A stretch of 33,926 nt of DNA from Actinomycetes bacterium (lineage in GTDB: Bacteria > Actinomycetota > Actinomycetes > Actinomycetales > Cellulomonadaceae). Shown here one piece after another: positions 1 to 8,316 of the stretch. The stretch lies in contig JAJYCD010000034.1 of NCBI GenBank assembly GCA_021778635.1, positions 1-33,926 on the forward strand, written 5' to 3'. Position 1 is the stretch's first letter. Each line of letters starts with the position of its first letter. A model generated the notes under the pieces. It was not told where the DNA came from. It ran no database searches and saw only the letters and a list, made by a program, of their open reading frames with translations. Made by a program: the position numbers and the translations under genes.

Positions 1-1
1 G

Positions 2-274
2 CTCGTCATGACCGTCGAGCCCGGGTTCGGGGGGCAGTCGTTCATCGAGGGGACGCTGCCGAAGATCCGCCGGACCCGCGCCGCGATCACGGCGTCCGGG
101 GCCCCGGTGCGGATCCAGGTGGACGGCGGAGTCTCGCGGGCGACCATCGGGCGGATCGCTGCTGCAGGCGCGGACGTCTTCGTCGCGGGCTCGGCCGTGT
201 ACGGTGCGCCCGACATCGGCGCGGAGATCGACGCCCTGCGCGCGCTCGCCGTGGCGGCCGCGACGGCGTCCTGA
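2..274 (+). CDS. rpe: Ribulose-phosphate 3-epimerase, C-terminal part (cut by window edge)
   Basis: Rpe interconverts D-ribulose 5-phosphate and D-xylulose 5-phosphate in the pentose phosphate pathway. The open frame is already running at the window start (Leu-Val-Met) and gives the last 90 or so residues of a TIM barrel. The [13 protein letters not shown] segment is the conserved metal/phosphate-binding loop of the family. It is followed by IQVDGGV, with the second catalytic Asp, and by VAGSAVYG, the C-terminal phosphate-gripping loop. The 5' end lies outside the window. The gene sits just before the riboflavin operon; ribulose 5-phosphate is also a riboflavin precursor, so the neighbourhood makes metabolic sense. 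Identification is very safe from motifs. Confidence 0.93.
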   Translation, partial: LVMTVEPGFGGQSFIEGTLPKIRRTRAAITASGAPVRIQVDGGVSRATIGRIAAAGADVFVAGSAVYGAPDIGAEIDALRALAVAAATAS

Positions 275-411
275 ACCACCGTCGGCCGCCGTGGGCGCCC
301 GCGCGAACCGATCCGTCGTCCCCACTGCTGCGCGCATCTGCCGTCGTCCGGCACACGCGGCGTCGGCCGCAGAACACCGGGTGTGGCATCATCGTGACGA
401 GAACGAGAACA

Positions 412-573
412 CACACGTGCTCCGGGGTCGGTGCAATTCCGAGCCGGCGGTGACAGTCCGCGACCCGAGCCGGGACCGTATTCGCGTCTGAGGGCGAGAG
501 CGCGGTCGTGGCGCGGTTGACCTGGTGGAACTCCAGGACCGACGGTGAAAGTCCGGATGGGAGGCAGTACGTG
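412..573 (+). promoter_or_regulatory. FMN riboswitch (RFN element)
   Basis: The leader shows the RFN blocks in order: GGGTCGGTGCAATTCCGA near 424, CCGGCGGTGACAGTCCGCGA near 444, a variable arm to about 515, CCTGGTGGAACTCCAGGACC near 531, then GACGGTGAAAGTCCGGATGG at 541. A closing stem can form from ACGT at 415-418 and ACGT at 569-572. FMN binding to this class represses riboflavin genes. Downstream, CCTCACC (638-644) is complementary to GGTGAGG (669-675), which contains the ribD ribosome binding site. GTGAG at 588-592 could compete for the same strand. This suggests control of translation start; that part is inference. Confidence 0.95.
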
Positions 574-637
574 GCGGTGCGCGCGGCGTGAGTCGCACGA
601 GCCGTGGTTCGCGGCGCGGGTCGTCCTGCGCTGCCGA

Positions 638-675
638 CCTCACCCCGGAGCGCGGCTGACGCCCGGGAGGTGAGG
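638..675 (+). promoter_or_regulatory. Candidate SD-sequestering hairpin of the riboswitch
   Basis: CCTCACC at 638-644 pairs perfectly with GGTGAGG at 669-675. Two more C-G pairs are possible below a one-base bulge at 668. The right arm includes the purine-rich ribosome binding site of ribD, which starts at 682. No U-run follows, so a translational rather than a terminator role is the better guess. Confidence 0.5.
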
Positions 676-681
676 ATCGCG

Positions 682-1815
682 ATGTCGGACACGTCCGTGT
701 CGCCGGTGGAGTCCGCGGCGATGCGTCGTGCGCTCGCGCTGGCCGCCCGTGGTCCCGTCCATGGTCCGAACCCCCAGGTCGGCTGCGTCCTGCTGGGCCC
801 CACCGGTTCCGTTCTCGGTGAGGGCTGGCACCGGGGAGCCGGTACTGCTCACGCCGAGGTGGCCGCCCTGCGCGACGCCGGCGCGCGTGGGGTCGACGTC
901 CGCGGTGGCACCGCGGTCGTCACGCTCGAACCCTGCAACCACATCGGACGGACGGGCCCGTGCGCGGTCGCCCTGGCCGACGCGGGAGTGGCACGTGTCC
1001 TGTACGCGGTTCCCGACCCGAGCGCGCGGGCGGGCGGCGGCGCCGAGTACCTGCGTTCTCACGGTGTCGACGCGGTCGGCGGTCACCTGAGGCCGGCGGG
1101 GGAGCAGCTCCTGCGGGTCTGGCTGCAGGCGATCCGCTCCGGACGCCCGTTCGTCACCCTCAAGATCGCCAGCAGCCTGGACGGTCGGGTGGCGGCAACG
1201 GATGGCACCAGCAGGTGGATCACGTCCGGCGAGGCGCGCGCGCACGCGCACCTGCTGCGAGGACGCGTCGATGCGATCGCGATCGGCTCGGGAACGATGC
1301 TGGCGGACGACCCGTCCCTGACCGCGCGGACCCCGTCCGGTGAGCCGGTCGGCCATCAGCCGCTGCGCGTCGTGGTCGGGCACACCGAGGTGCCGGCAGG
1401 CGCCCGGCTCCGAGCTCCGGGCGGCGAGCTGGTCGCCCTCCGCACGCACGACCCCCACGAGGTCATGGCCGCTCTTGCCGCTCGCGAGGTGCGCCACGTG
1501 CTCGTCGAGGGTGGTCCGGTGCTGTCGACGGCGCTCCTGCGGGCCGGCGTCGTCGACGAGGTCCACGCCTACGTCGCCCCCGTCCTGCTCGGTTCCGGCT
1601 CGACGAACGTCGGCGACCTCGGGATCGGCACGATCTCCGACGCCTTGCGACTTGACGTGCACCAGGTCCTCCACCTGGGACCCGACGTCCTGCTCGTCGG
1701 CACGCCCTCGTCCGCGGACGCCACCGTGTCGGCCGGCGGTGGCCGGGCGTCCCTCGGCACGCCGTCGGCCTCGACCAGCGCATCATCCAGCACCGTCCAG
1801 CGTGAGGAGAACTGA
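682..1815 (+). CDS. ribD: Bifunctional diaminohydroxyphosphoribosylaminopyrimidine deaminase / reductase
   Basis: RibD carries out the second and third steps of riboflavin synthesis: deamination of the pyrimidine, then NADPH-dependent reduction of the ribose side chain. The N-terminal part is a zinc cytidine-deaminase fold with HAEVAAL and the PCNHIGRTGPC zinc motif. The C-terminal part, from about residue 150, is the DHFR-like reductase (LKIASSLDGRVA, then SGEARAHAHLLRGRVDAI). The 377-residue length fits the family, with a short Ala/Ser-rich tail. I start at ATG 682, preceded by GGAGG and GTGAGG; the frame is open further upstream, but that part is leader. It is the first gene of the riboswitch-controlled operon, and its stop overlaps the ribE start (TGATG). 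Confidence 0.95.
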   Translation: MSDTSVSPVESAAMRRALALAARGPVHGPNPQVGCVLLGPTGSVLGEGWHRGAGTAHAEVAALRDAGARGVDVRGGTAVVTLEPCNHIGRTGPCAVALADAGVARVLYAVPDPSARAGGGAEYLRSHGVDAVGGHLRPAGEQLLRVWLQAIRSGRPFVTLKIASSLDGRVAATDGTSRWITSGEARAHAHLLRGRVDAIAIGSGTMLADDPSLTARTPSGEPVGHQPLRVVVGHTEVPAGARLRAPGGELVALRTHDPHEVMAALAAREVRHVLVEGGPVLSTALLRAGVVDEVHAYVAPVLLGSGSTNVGDLGIGTISDALRLDVHQVLHLGPDVLLVGTPSSADATVSAGGGRASLGTPSASTSASSSTVQREEN

Positions 1816-2540
1816 TGTTCACCGGGATCGTCGAAGAGGTCGGGCAGGTCGTGGAGATCAGCCGCCCCGGGGGGGAGAGCGGTGACGCGCGCCTGACGCT
1901 GCACGGACCGCTCGTGACGTCCGACGTCCACCGTGGCGACTCGATCTGCGTCTCGGGCGTGTGCCTGACCGTCACCGACCTGCCCGACACCGGTGTGTTC
2001 ACCGCGGACGTGATGCCCGAGACGCTGCGGCGCACGTCGCTCGGCGGCCTGGTGGCGGGGTCGACGGTGAACCTCGAACGCGCGGTGCGTGCGGATGCGC
2101 GCCTCGGTGGGCACGTCGTCCAGGGGCACGTGGACGGTGTCGGCGTCATCGCACGGCGATCTCCGGGACCTCGATGGGACGACGTCGAGATCTCGATCCC
2201 GGTGGACCTCGCGCGATACGTCGCCGAGAAGGGCTCGGTCACCGTGAGCGGCGTGTCTCTCACGGTCACCTCCGTCGGGCGCGACACGTTCGGCGTCTCG
2301 CTCATCCCGACCACCTTGAGCGCGACCACGCTGGGCGAGCTCACGGTGGGCAGCGCGGTCAACATCGAGGTGGACGTCCTCGCCAAGTACGTCGAGAGGC
2401 TCCTCGAGACGAGCCCGTCCGCGGGTGCGCCTCGACACGCGGCACCACGCGGCGGAACGGCAGCCGACCCGGTCGACGGCCCCGGAGACGACCCGCAGGA
2501 CACCGACACGGACAGCCACAGAGATCAGGACGCACGATGA
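1815..2540 (+). CDS. ribE: Riboflavin synthase alpha subunit
   Basis: Riboflavin synthase joins two molecules of 6,7-dimethyl-8-ribityllumazine to give riboflavin and the pyrimidine precursor. The protein shows the expected internal duplication: MFTGIVEEVGQV opens the first lumazine-binding half, and GHVVQGHVDGVG opens the second at about residue 97. Each half carries the SVxVxGVxLTV-type segment. The ATG overlaps the ribD stop and follows GAGGAG. At 241 residues it is longer than the usual 200-215. The excess is a disordered tail rich in Pro, Asp and Thr after about residue 200, probably not catalytic. The ribE/ribC naming differs between species. Confidence 0.95.
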   Translation: MFTGIVEEVGQVVEISRPGGESGDARLTLHGPLVTSDVHRGDSICVSGVCLTVTDLPDTGVFTADVMPETLRRTSLGGLVAGSTVNLERAVRADARLGGHVVQGHVDGVGVIARRSPGPRWDDVEISIPVDLARYVAEKGSVTVSGVSLTVTSVGRDTFGVSLIPTTLSATTLGELTVGSAVNIEVDVLAKYVERLLETSPSAGAPRHAAPRGGTAADPVDGPGDDPQDTDTDSHRDQDAR

Positions 2541-3871
2541 CGAGCACCGGCCCAGCTCCCACGCCTATCCGCACCGGGACGGTCGAGGAGGCGCTCGACG
2601 CGCTCCGGCAAGGCCGGCCGATCCTCGTCGCCGACTCCCCGGACCGTGAGAACGAGGCAGACGTGATCCTCGCCGCGCAGTCCGCGACCACGGAGTGGGT
2701 GGCGTGGACGATCCGACACTCGTCCGGGTACCTGTGTGCCCCGATGCCAGCGGCGCGCGCCGACGCGCTCGACCTCCCGCTCATGGTGCCGCAGAGCCAG
2801 GACCCACGGCGGACCGCCTACACCGTGACGGTCGACGCCGCGCACGGTGTCACGACGGGGATCTCGGCGGCCGATCGGGCCTTCACCCTGCGCGTGCTGG
2901 CCGATCCCGCGTCGGGTCCCGAGAACCTCATCCGGCCAGGGCACGTGCTGCCGCTCCGAGCGGTGCCCGGCGGCGTGCTGCACCGGTCGGGGCACACCGA
3001 GGCGGCGGTCGACCTGTGCCGGCTCGCGGGTCTCGAGCCCGTCGGGGCGATCGCCGAGCTGGTGAACGACGACGGCACCATGACGCGCCTGGGCCAGGCG
3101 TCCGCGGTCGCGCAGGAGAACGGCCTCGTCCTCCTCACGATCGCCGATCTCATCGCATGGCGGACCTCGCACGGCGACCTTCCCGTCCGGGAGAACGTCC
3201 CCGAGCACGGCGTACCGGGTGCCACGCCGCGCCCGCGTGTCCACGAGACCGGAACCGCGGAGCTCCCGACCCGGCACGGCCTGTTCCGGATCCACGGGTA
3301 CCGAGACCTGCGAACGGGCTCGGAGCACGTCGCGATGGTCTCCGAGCGTGCTGCGAGCGGCGTCCCGGTCGTGCGCGTGCACTCGGAGTGCCTGACCGGG
3401 GACGCGTTCGCCTCGGCACGCTGCGACTGCGGGCCGCAGCTCGACGCGGCCCTCGCCACCGCCGCGAGCGAAGGCGGCGCCGTGGTCTACCTCCGGGGCC
3501 ACGAGGGACGCGGGATCGGCCTCCTGGCCAAGATCTCCGCGTATGCACTGCAGGACGACGGGCGCGACACGGTCGAGGCGAACATCGACCTCGGGTGGCC
3601 GGCGGACCGGCGGGAGTACGGCGCCGCAGCCGCGATCCTGCACGACCTCGGCCTCGATCGCGTGCAGCTGTTGACGAACAACCCGGCCAAGGTCGCCGGG
3701 CTGACCGCGCACGGGATCGACGTGGTCGAGGTGCGACCGATCGAGGTCGGTCGCACACCCCAGAACGCGCGATACCTGCGGACCAAGGCCCTGCTGATGG
3801 GTCATCTGCTGAGCGACACGGAGACGGCAGCCGCAGGTTCGGCCACCACCGAGGACGAGGAGACAGCGTGA
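2537..3871 (+). CDS. ribBA: 3,4-dihydroxy-2-butanone 4-phosphate synthase / GTP cyclohydrolase II
   Basis: This fusion supplies both precursors of riboflavin: the four-carbon unit from ribulose 5-phosphate and the pyrimidine from GTP. Residues 1-200 are the DHBP synthase domain, with the acidic DRENEADVI motif and the [10 protein letters not shown] segment. Residues from about 230 are GTP cyclohydrolase II, with [12 protein letters not shown], the zinc ligands in ARCDCGPQ, and [10 protein letters not shown]. The ATG at 2537 overlaps the ribE stop (ATGA) and follows AGGA. The open frame extends upstream to 1961, but that part only shadows ribE. At 444 residues it is normal for actinobacterial RibBA. 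Confidence 0.96.
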   Translation: MTSTGPAPTPIRTGTVEEALDALRQGRPILVADSPDRENEADVILAAQSATTEWVAWTIRHSSGYLCAPMPAARADALDLPLMVPQSQDPRRTAYTVTVDAAHGVTTGISAADRAFTLRVLADPASGPENLIRPGHVLPLRAVPGGVLHRSGHTEAAVDLCRLAGLEPVGAIAELVNDDGTMTRLGQASAVAQENGLVLLTIADLIAWRTSHGDLPVRENVPEHGVPGATPRPRVHETGTAELPTRHGLFRIHGYRDLRTGSEHVAMVSERAASGVPVVRVHSECLTGDAFASARCDCGPQLDAALATAASEGGAVVYLRGHEGRGIGLLAKISAYALQDDGRDTVEANIDLGWPADRREYGAAAAILHDLGLDRVQLLTNNPAKVAGLTAHGIDVVEVRPIEVGRTPQNARYLRTKALLMGHLLSDTETAAAGSATTEDEETA

Positions 3872-4335
3872 GCGGCGCAGGAGCACCGAGGATCACCACC
3901 GACGGCACCGGTCTGCGGGTCGTCGTGATCGCGGCGAGCTGGCACACCCAGATCATGGACGGCCTTCTCGCGGGGGCGACGAGAGCCTTGGACGCCGCAG
4001 GGGTCGCCGACGTGACCGTCGTGCGCGTCCCCGGATCGTTCGAGCTGCCAGTGGCTGCCGCCCGCGCCGCGCAGCAGGGTGCGGATGCCGTCGTCGCGCT
4101 CGGCGTCGTGATACGTGGCGGCACGCCGCACTTCGAGTACGTCTGCGAGGCCGCCACGATGGGCCTGACCGACGTCTCGGTGCGCAGCGGGGTCCCCGTC
4201 GGCTTCGGGGTCCTGACCTGCGACAACGAGGCCCAGGCGTTCGAGCGTGCCGGCCTGCCCGGTTCGCGTGAGGACAAGGGCGCCGAGGCGGCCGAGGCGG
4301 CGGTCGCCACCGCGATCGCCCTGCGCTCCCTGTGA
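3868..4335 (+). CDS. ribH: 6,7-dimethyl-8-ribityllumazine synthase
   Basis: Lumazine synthase condenses the pyrimidine and the four-carbon phosphate, the step before riboflavin synthase. Conserved segments are ASWHTQI near the N-terminus, [26 protein letters not shown] (with the catalytic His region), and [15 protein letters not shown]. The length of 155 residues is typical. The GTG start overlaps the ribBA stop (GTGA) and has GAGGAGA just upstream, so the frame extending upstream from 3868 is not used. It is the last gene of the riboflavin operon. Confidence 0.95.
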   Translation: MSGAGAPRITTDGTGLRVVVIAASWHTQIMDGLLAGATRALDAAGVADVTVVRVPGSFELPVAAARAAQQGADAVVALGVVIRGGTPHFEYVCEAATMGLTDVSVRSGVPVGFGVLTCDNEAQAFERAGLPGSREDKGAEAAEAAVATAIALRSL

Positions 4336-4383
4336 ACGCTGCCCGGTCGCTGGACGCCGCGCGAGGTCCGCACGTCGGCCGTC

Positions 4384-4389
4384 TAGGCT
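4384..4389 (+). promoter_or_regulatory. -10 box of hisE, leaderless
   Basis: TAGGCT lies seven bases before the GTG start and no ribosome binding site is seen, the pattern of a leaderless actinobacterial gene. hisE and hisG therefore probably have their own promoter, separate from the riboswitch operon. Confidence 0.65.
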
Positions 4390-4396
4390 CAGCGGT

Positions 4397-4660
4397 GTGA
4401 AGACGTTCGACTCCCTGTTCGCCGAGCTGACCGAGAAGGTCGCTACCCGCCCGACCGGATCGGGCACGGTCGCCGAGCTCGACGCGGGTGTGCACGCGAT
4501 CGGCAAGAAGATCGTCGAGGAGGCGGCCGAGGTCTGGATCGCGGCCGAGCACGAGGGGGCGGATCGGACCGCGGAGGAGATCTCGCAGCTCCTCTACCAT
4601 CTGCAGGTGCTGATGCTCGCGTGCGACCTCACGCTCGACGACGTGTACGCCCACCTCTGA
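4397..4660 (+). CDS. hisE: Phosphoribosyl-ATP diphosphatase
   Basis: HisE hydrolyses phosphoribosyl-ATP to phosphoribosyl-AMP, the second step of histidine synthesis. It is a small all-alpha MazG-like protein of 87 residues. The signature is [13 protein letters not shown] with its metal-binding Glu residues, followed by [17 protein letters not shown] chose GTG 4397 because TAGGCT sits at the right distance for a leaderless start and the family usually begins with a [10 protein letters not shown]-like sequence. hisG follows after 61 bases. Confidence 0.93.
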   Translation: MKTFDSLFAELTEKVATRPTGSGTVAELDAGVHAIGKKIVEEAAEVWIAAEHEGADRTAEEISQLLYHLQVLMLACDLTLDDVYAHL

Positions 4661-4721
4661 CCTGTTGGCTCCCTGCGGGGGTCGCGTCCGACCCGCCGCC
4701 CGTCCTGAACCCGAGGGCCTC

Positions 4722-5570
4722 GTGCTGAGAATCGCCGTACCGAACAAGGGATCGCTGTCGGAGCCCGCCAGCGAGATGCTCCGGGAGGCCGGCTACCGCC
4801 AACGGCGCGACTCCCGTGAGCTCGTCCTCGCCGACCCGGCGAACGACGTCGAGTTCTTCTTCCTTCGCCCGCGCGACATCGCGTTGTACGTGGGTTCAGG
4901 AACCGTCGACGCCGGGATCACCGGCCGGGACCTCCTGCTCGACTCCGGGGCCCCCGCCGTGGAGCACCTGGAGCTGGGCTTCGCGCGGTCGACGTTCCGA
5001 TTCGCCGCTCCGGCCGGCGAGATGTCCACCGTCGAGCAGATCGCCGGCAGGCGGGTGGCGACGTCCTACCCGGTTCTCGTCGCCGATCACCTGAGCCGGC
5101 GAGGCATCCCGATCGCCGGGGTCGTGCGGCTCGACGGTGCGGTCGAGACAGCGGTACGGCTCGGAGTGGCCGACGTGATCGCCGACGTCGTCGAGACCGG
5201 CACGACGCTCCGGGCGGCCGGGCTGGAGATCTTCGGCGAGCCGATCCTCCGGTCCGAGGCCGTCCTCGTGAGGCGGTCCGACCAGGACGCGCCCGCAGGT
5301 CTCGAGGTGCTCACGCGCCGCTTGCAGGGGGTCCTCACGGCACGCCAGTACGTGCTGATGGACTATGACATCCCGTTGACGGAGGTCGAGGCCGCGGTCG
5401 CGATCACCCCGGGTCTGGAGTCCCCGACGGTCTCCCCGCTGCACGACCGCGACTGGGCCGCGGTGCGCGCGATGGTGCGGCGAGACGAGACCAACGCGGT
5501 GATGGATGCGCTGTACGACGTGGGTGCTCGCGCGATCCTGGTGACGTCGATCCACGCGTGCCGGTTGTGA
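4722..5570 (+). CDS. hisG: ATP phosphoribosyltransferase, long form
   Basis: HisG starts histidine synthesis by joining ATP and PRPP, and is normally feedback-inhibited by histidine. The protein opens with [15 protein letters not shown], shows [17 protein letters not shown] near residue 62, and has the PRPP loop [18 protein letters not shown] near residue 153. The 282-residue length and the C-terminal ACT-like region identify the hexameric long form, which does not need HisZ. GTG 4722 is preferred because it follows CCGAGGG and matches the family N-terminus. The stop overlaps the next start (GTGA). Confidence 0.95.
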   Translation: MLRIAVPNKGSLSEPASEMLREAGYRQRRDSRELVLADPANDVEFFFLRPRDIALYVGSGTVDAGITGRDLLLDSGAPAVEHLELGFARSTFRFAAPAGEMSTVEQIAGRRVATSYPVLVADHLSRRGIPIAGVVRLDGAVETAVRLGVADVIADVVETGTTLRAAGLEIFGEPILRSEAVLVRRSDQDAPAGLEVLTRRLQGVLTARQYVLMDYDIPLTEVEAAVAITPGLESPTVSPLHDRDWAAVRAMVRRDETNAVMDALYDVGARAILVTSIHACRL

Positions 5571-6055
5571 GCCCGGGGCGGGCAGGCGTGCCGGGCCACG
5601 GGCCACGGGACTCCCTGCACGCCCCGTTCCGCCCGCGGCTCGCCCGCGCGGTCTCCGGCTCCTTCGCGGCGGCGGTCGTCGTGCTGACACCGGTGCTGGC
5701 GATCGCGCTGCCGACGGACGGCTCCGGTGCCTTCGCTCTTCCGGACCGGCTCGGGATCCTCCTGGTCGGCGCGGCGATCGTCGTCTTCCTGTGGCGGCAG
5801 GCCTCCGTCGCGGCCTTCCCCGACGACGACGGCCTCACCGTGCGGAACCTCGTGTTCACGCGACGGCTCGCGTGGGCAGAGATCGTCTCCGTCAGGTTCG
5901 GGTCCGGCCGTCCGTGGGTGCAGCTCGACCTTGCGGATGGCGACACGCTCGCGGTGATGGGCGTCCAGGAGTCGGACGGTGCCCGGGCCGTGGAGGAGTC
6001 ACGGCGCCTGGCGACGCTCGTCGCGCTCCACACCCCGCTCGACCACGACAGCTGA
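5567..6055 (+). CDS. PH-domain membrane protein
   Basis: The 162-residue protein has two hydrophobic segments, at about 26-45 and 58-76, and then a short soluble domain. The segment [20 protein letters not shown] fits the bacterial PH domain (bPH_6-like) found next to his and rib genes in many actinobacteria. The GTG at 5567 overlaps the hisG stop, so it is likely co-transcribed and coupled to hisG. No catalytic motif is present and its role is unknown. It ends 11 bases before the stop of the convergent DUF3866 gene. Confidence 0.75.
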   Translation: MSPGRAGVPGHGPRDSLHAPFRPRLARAVSGSFAAAVVVLTPVLAIALPTDGSGAFALPDRLGILLVGAAIVVFLWRQASVAAFPDDDGLTVRNLVFTRRLAWAEIVSVRFGSGRPWVQLDLADGDTLAVMGVQESDGARAVEESRRLATLVALHTPLDHDS

Positions 6056-6066
6056 TCGGTCCCGGC

Positions 6067-7251
6067 TCAGCGCGCGAGCATCGCCTCTGCGTGGACCCCG
6101 GCCGCCGCGGCAGCGAGGAACGCGGCGGGATCGGCATCGAGGCCGCGACCCATGGTCGACAGCGGGATCGGCGTCCCGCGAAGTGCGGCGAGCAGGTCCG
6201 GCCCCGTTTCCACCCGCACGAGGTGGTGCCGACCGTGCGGCGCACCGAGAGCGGCGCACTGCGCGGTGATCGTGTCACCGAGCTCGGCGAGCGCCGACGT
6301 CGCGGGGAACTCCGGCACGACGACGTCGGCCGGCGCGAGAGCCACGCGTCCGAAGGCGGTGAGGGAGTGGTGCGACACGCCGCGATGGCGCGCGCGGGGA
6401 TCGGCCCCCGAGACCCGCAGCGAAGCGATCGGGCGACCGCGCAGCGTGGACGCAGCGTTGACCGCGTCGCCGGCGGAGACGCCGGAGAACCCCCATCGGG
6501 TACCGGTGCCGAGGTTCCCCGGACCCTGCGCGACGACGACCAGGTCGGCCGCGACGACCAGGTGCGCCGCGAGCAGTCCCATGTGCACGGTGACGGCTTC
6601 GAGATCCCCTCCGAACGCCTGCCCGACGGTCACGCAGGAGGCGAGCCATCCGGCGTCGCGGAGTGCCGCCACCGTGCGCGAGAACCACACCGGCAGTGCC
6701 CCGCCGTCCGTCATCACGTAGGCGACCCGAGGAGCCGGGCGCCCGGCCAGGGCGGCCGAGTGACGTGCGCCGGCGATGATCGCGGGAACAGCGGAGTGCA
6801 GGTCAGCCACGACGACCGGCACGCCGCCGAGGTCGTCCGCGTCGCGCAACAGCTCGTGGTGATCCGATTCCTGGTCGTCGACGCCGAGCACCATCGTCTG
6901 GAGCGGCGTGTACCGCGCCTTGACGAGGTGACCGGGGGAGGGCGCCGGGTCGTCGGGGACCCGGTCCGTCCTGGCCGCCACGAGTGCATAGCCGCCCGTG
7001 CCGAGTCCCCGGTCCAGCGCGGTGACGTTCAGCAGGACGCGGGCCCCGACGTCGACCGCACCGACCAGCTCGGGATAGGCGAGCGCACGCACAGCTGCGT
7101 GGACCGTGCGCGTTTCCGTCGGTCTCCCCTCGGAGTCGTCGGTGCCACCGTCCGGGCCGGGGAGGGCGGCGTCCAGCTCGACCGCGACCTCGACGGCTCC
7201 GCGCCAGGCCCGTCCGACCGACACCACGGCTCCTGCCCGCCACGTGATCAC
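6067..7251 (-). CDS. DUF3866 family protein
   Basis: A 394-residue soluble protein with no signal peptide. It resembles the actinobacterial DUF3866 family often found beside pafB; no biochemical role is known to me. Visible features are an N-terminal beta-rich part (VITWRAGAVVSV), a glycine-rich centre, and segments such as GTGTRWGFSGVSAGDAVNA and GVSHHSLTAFGRV with conserved-looking His residues. GTG 7251 is preferred because TACCGT lies six bases upstream on the minus strand. The open frame runs on to 7764 but would overlap pafB. It is divergent from pafB with only 33 bases between the start codons. Confidence 0.72.
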   Translation of the reverse strand: MITWRAGAVVSVGRAWRGAVEVAVELDAALPGPDGGTDDSEGRPTETRTVHAAVRALAYPELVGAVDVGARVLLNVTALDRGLGTGGYALVAARTDRVPDDPAPSPGHLVKARYTPLQTMVLGVDDQESDHHELLRDADDLGGVPVVVADLHSAVPAIIAGARHSAALAGRPAPRVAYVMTDGGALPVWFSRTVAALRDAGWLASCVTVGQAFGGDLEAVTVHMGLLAAHLVVAADLVVVAQGPGNLGTGTRWGFSGVSAGDAVNAASTLRGRPIASLRVSGADPRARHRGVSHHSLTAFGRVALAPADVVVPEFPATSALAELGDTITAQCAALGAPHGRHHLVRVETGPDLLAALRGTPIPLSTMGRGLDADPAAFLAAAAAGVHAEAMLAR

Positions 7252-7284
7252 GGCATCACGGTACCGGCCTACTACCGTGGTCCC
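7252..7284. promoter_or_regulatory. Compact divergent promoter between DUF3866 gene and pafB
   Basis: TACCGT occurs on both strands, at 7273-7278 (+) and at 7263-7258 (-), each followed by six bases and a GTG start. The two -10 boxes are only nine bases apart. Each -35 region must therefore lie near or inside the opposite gene's start, so the two polymerases should exclude each other. Both genes look leaderless. Confidence 0.6.
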
Positions 7285-8316
7285 GTGGCCGAACCCATTC
7301 CTCCCGCCGAGCGGTTGCTCAATCTCGTCATCGCCCTCGTGAACACCGGGAGCAGGATGTCGAAGGAGCAGATCCGCAGCACGGTCGCGGGGTACGGCGA
7401 CGCTGCATCGGACGACGCCTTCGAACGGATGTTCGAGAGGGACAAGGACGCGCTCCGCGATCTGGGCATCCCGATCCTCACCGTGACGGGGCGCGGGCAC
7501 GGGGACGACATCGGCTATCGCATCGACCAGGACGCGTACGCGATGCCCCAGGTGGACCTGACCGCAGCCGAGCTCGGCGTGCTGTCGCTGGCTGCGCAGT
7601 TCTGGCAGGACCGCACGTTGCGGACCGACGCGACGCGCGCCCTCACGAAGCTCCGTGCGGTCGGTTCCGGTCCTGAGGCGGAGGACCTGGTCGCGGGACT
7701 CGCTCCGCGTGTTCCTGCCGCCGGCGCCGCTCTCGGTCCGTTGCTCGACGCGGTGCACGCCCACCAGGCCGTCACCTTCAGCTATCGAGCGGCGAGCACC
7801 GGTGAGGTGCGGACGCGGGTGCTGGAACCCTGGCGCCTGCTCGTGCGCGAGGGCGGGTGGTACGTCGTGGGGCTGGACCGCGACCGGGAGGCCGCACGAT
7901 CGTTCCGGCTCAGTCGCATCGAAGGACCGGTCCGCGGCGTCGGACCGACGGCAGCCTTCGTTGTCCCGGTCGGGATCGACCCCGCCGCGGTGCTGGACTC
8001 GCGGCGCACGGAGACGTCGGCGATCGCCGCCCTCGCGGTTCGCCCGGAGCGCGCGAGCGCCTTGCGGTCACGCGCGACGTCCCGTCCGGAGGGGTCGACG
8101 CAGCTCCCTCCCGGGCTCGTGGACCGCGACCTGATCCACGTGCCCTACACGTCGATCACGGCATTCGTCGATGAGGTCGTCGGGTACGCGGACGCCGTGG
8201 TGGTGCTGGAGCCCGACGAGCTACGGGATCGGATCGTGGCGCGGCTCCAGGCAGCGTCGGCCCTCGACACGACGCCCGGTCGCACGGACAGCGAGGGGGT
8301 GAACCGTCATGGCTGA
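7285..8316 (+). CDS. pafB: WYL-domain regulator PafB
   Basis: PafB and PafC together form a transcription activator of the LexA-independent DNA damage response in mycobacteria. The 343-residue protein starts with a winged-helix region (ERLLNLVIALVNTG, then FERDKDALRDLGIPI). The WYL domain follows at about 155-215, with VTFSYR, GGWYVVGLDRDR and the SFRLSRI segment thought to sense single-stranded DNA or nucleotide ligands. GTG 7285 is leaderless, with TACCGT six bases upstream; the very long frame upstream is an artefact of GC-rich DNA. The stop overlaps pafC by eight bases. No proteasome genes are visible in the window. Confidence 0.9.
   Translation: MAEPIPPAERLLNLVIALVNTGSRMSKEQIRSTVAGYGDAASDDAFERMFERDKDALRDLGIPILTVTGRGHGDDIGYRIDQDAYAMPQVDLTAAELGVLSLAAQFWQDRTLRTDATRALTKLRAVGSGPEAEDLVAGLAPRVPAAGAALGPLLDAVHAHQAVTFSYRAASTGEVRTRVLEPWRLLVREGGWYVVGLDRDREAARSFRLSRIEGPVRGVGPTAAFVVPVGIDPAAVLDSRRTETSAIAALAVRPERASALRSRATSRPEGSTQLPPGLVDRDLIHVPYTSITAFVDEVVGYADAVVVLEPDELRDRIVARLQAASALDTTPGRTDSEGVNRHG

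Noticed and set aside
2525-3886. A 453-residue minus-strand frame opposite ribBA
   Set aside because: It has no recognisable motif and mirrors the strong coding signal of ribBA on the other strand.
5791-7284. The long upstream extension of the pafB frame
   Set aside because: The family N-terminus and the leaderless -10 box point to GTG 7285; the extension overlaps the antisense DUF3866 gene.
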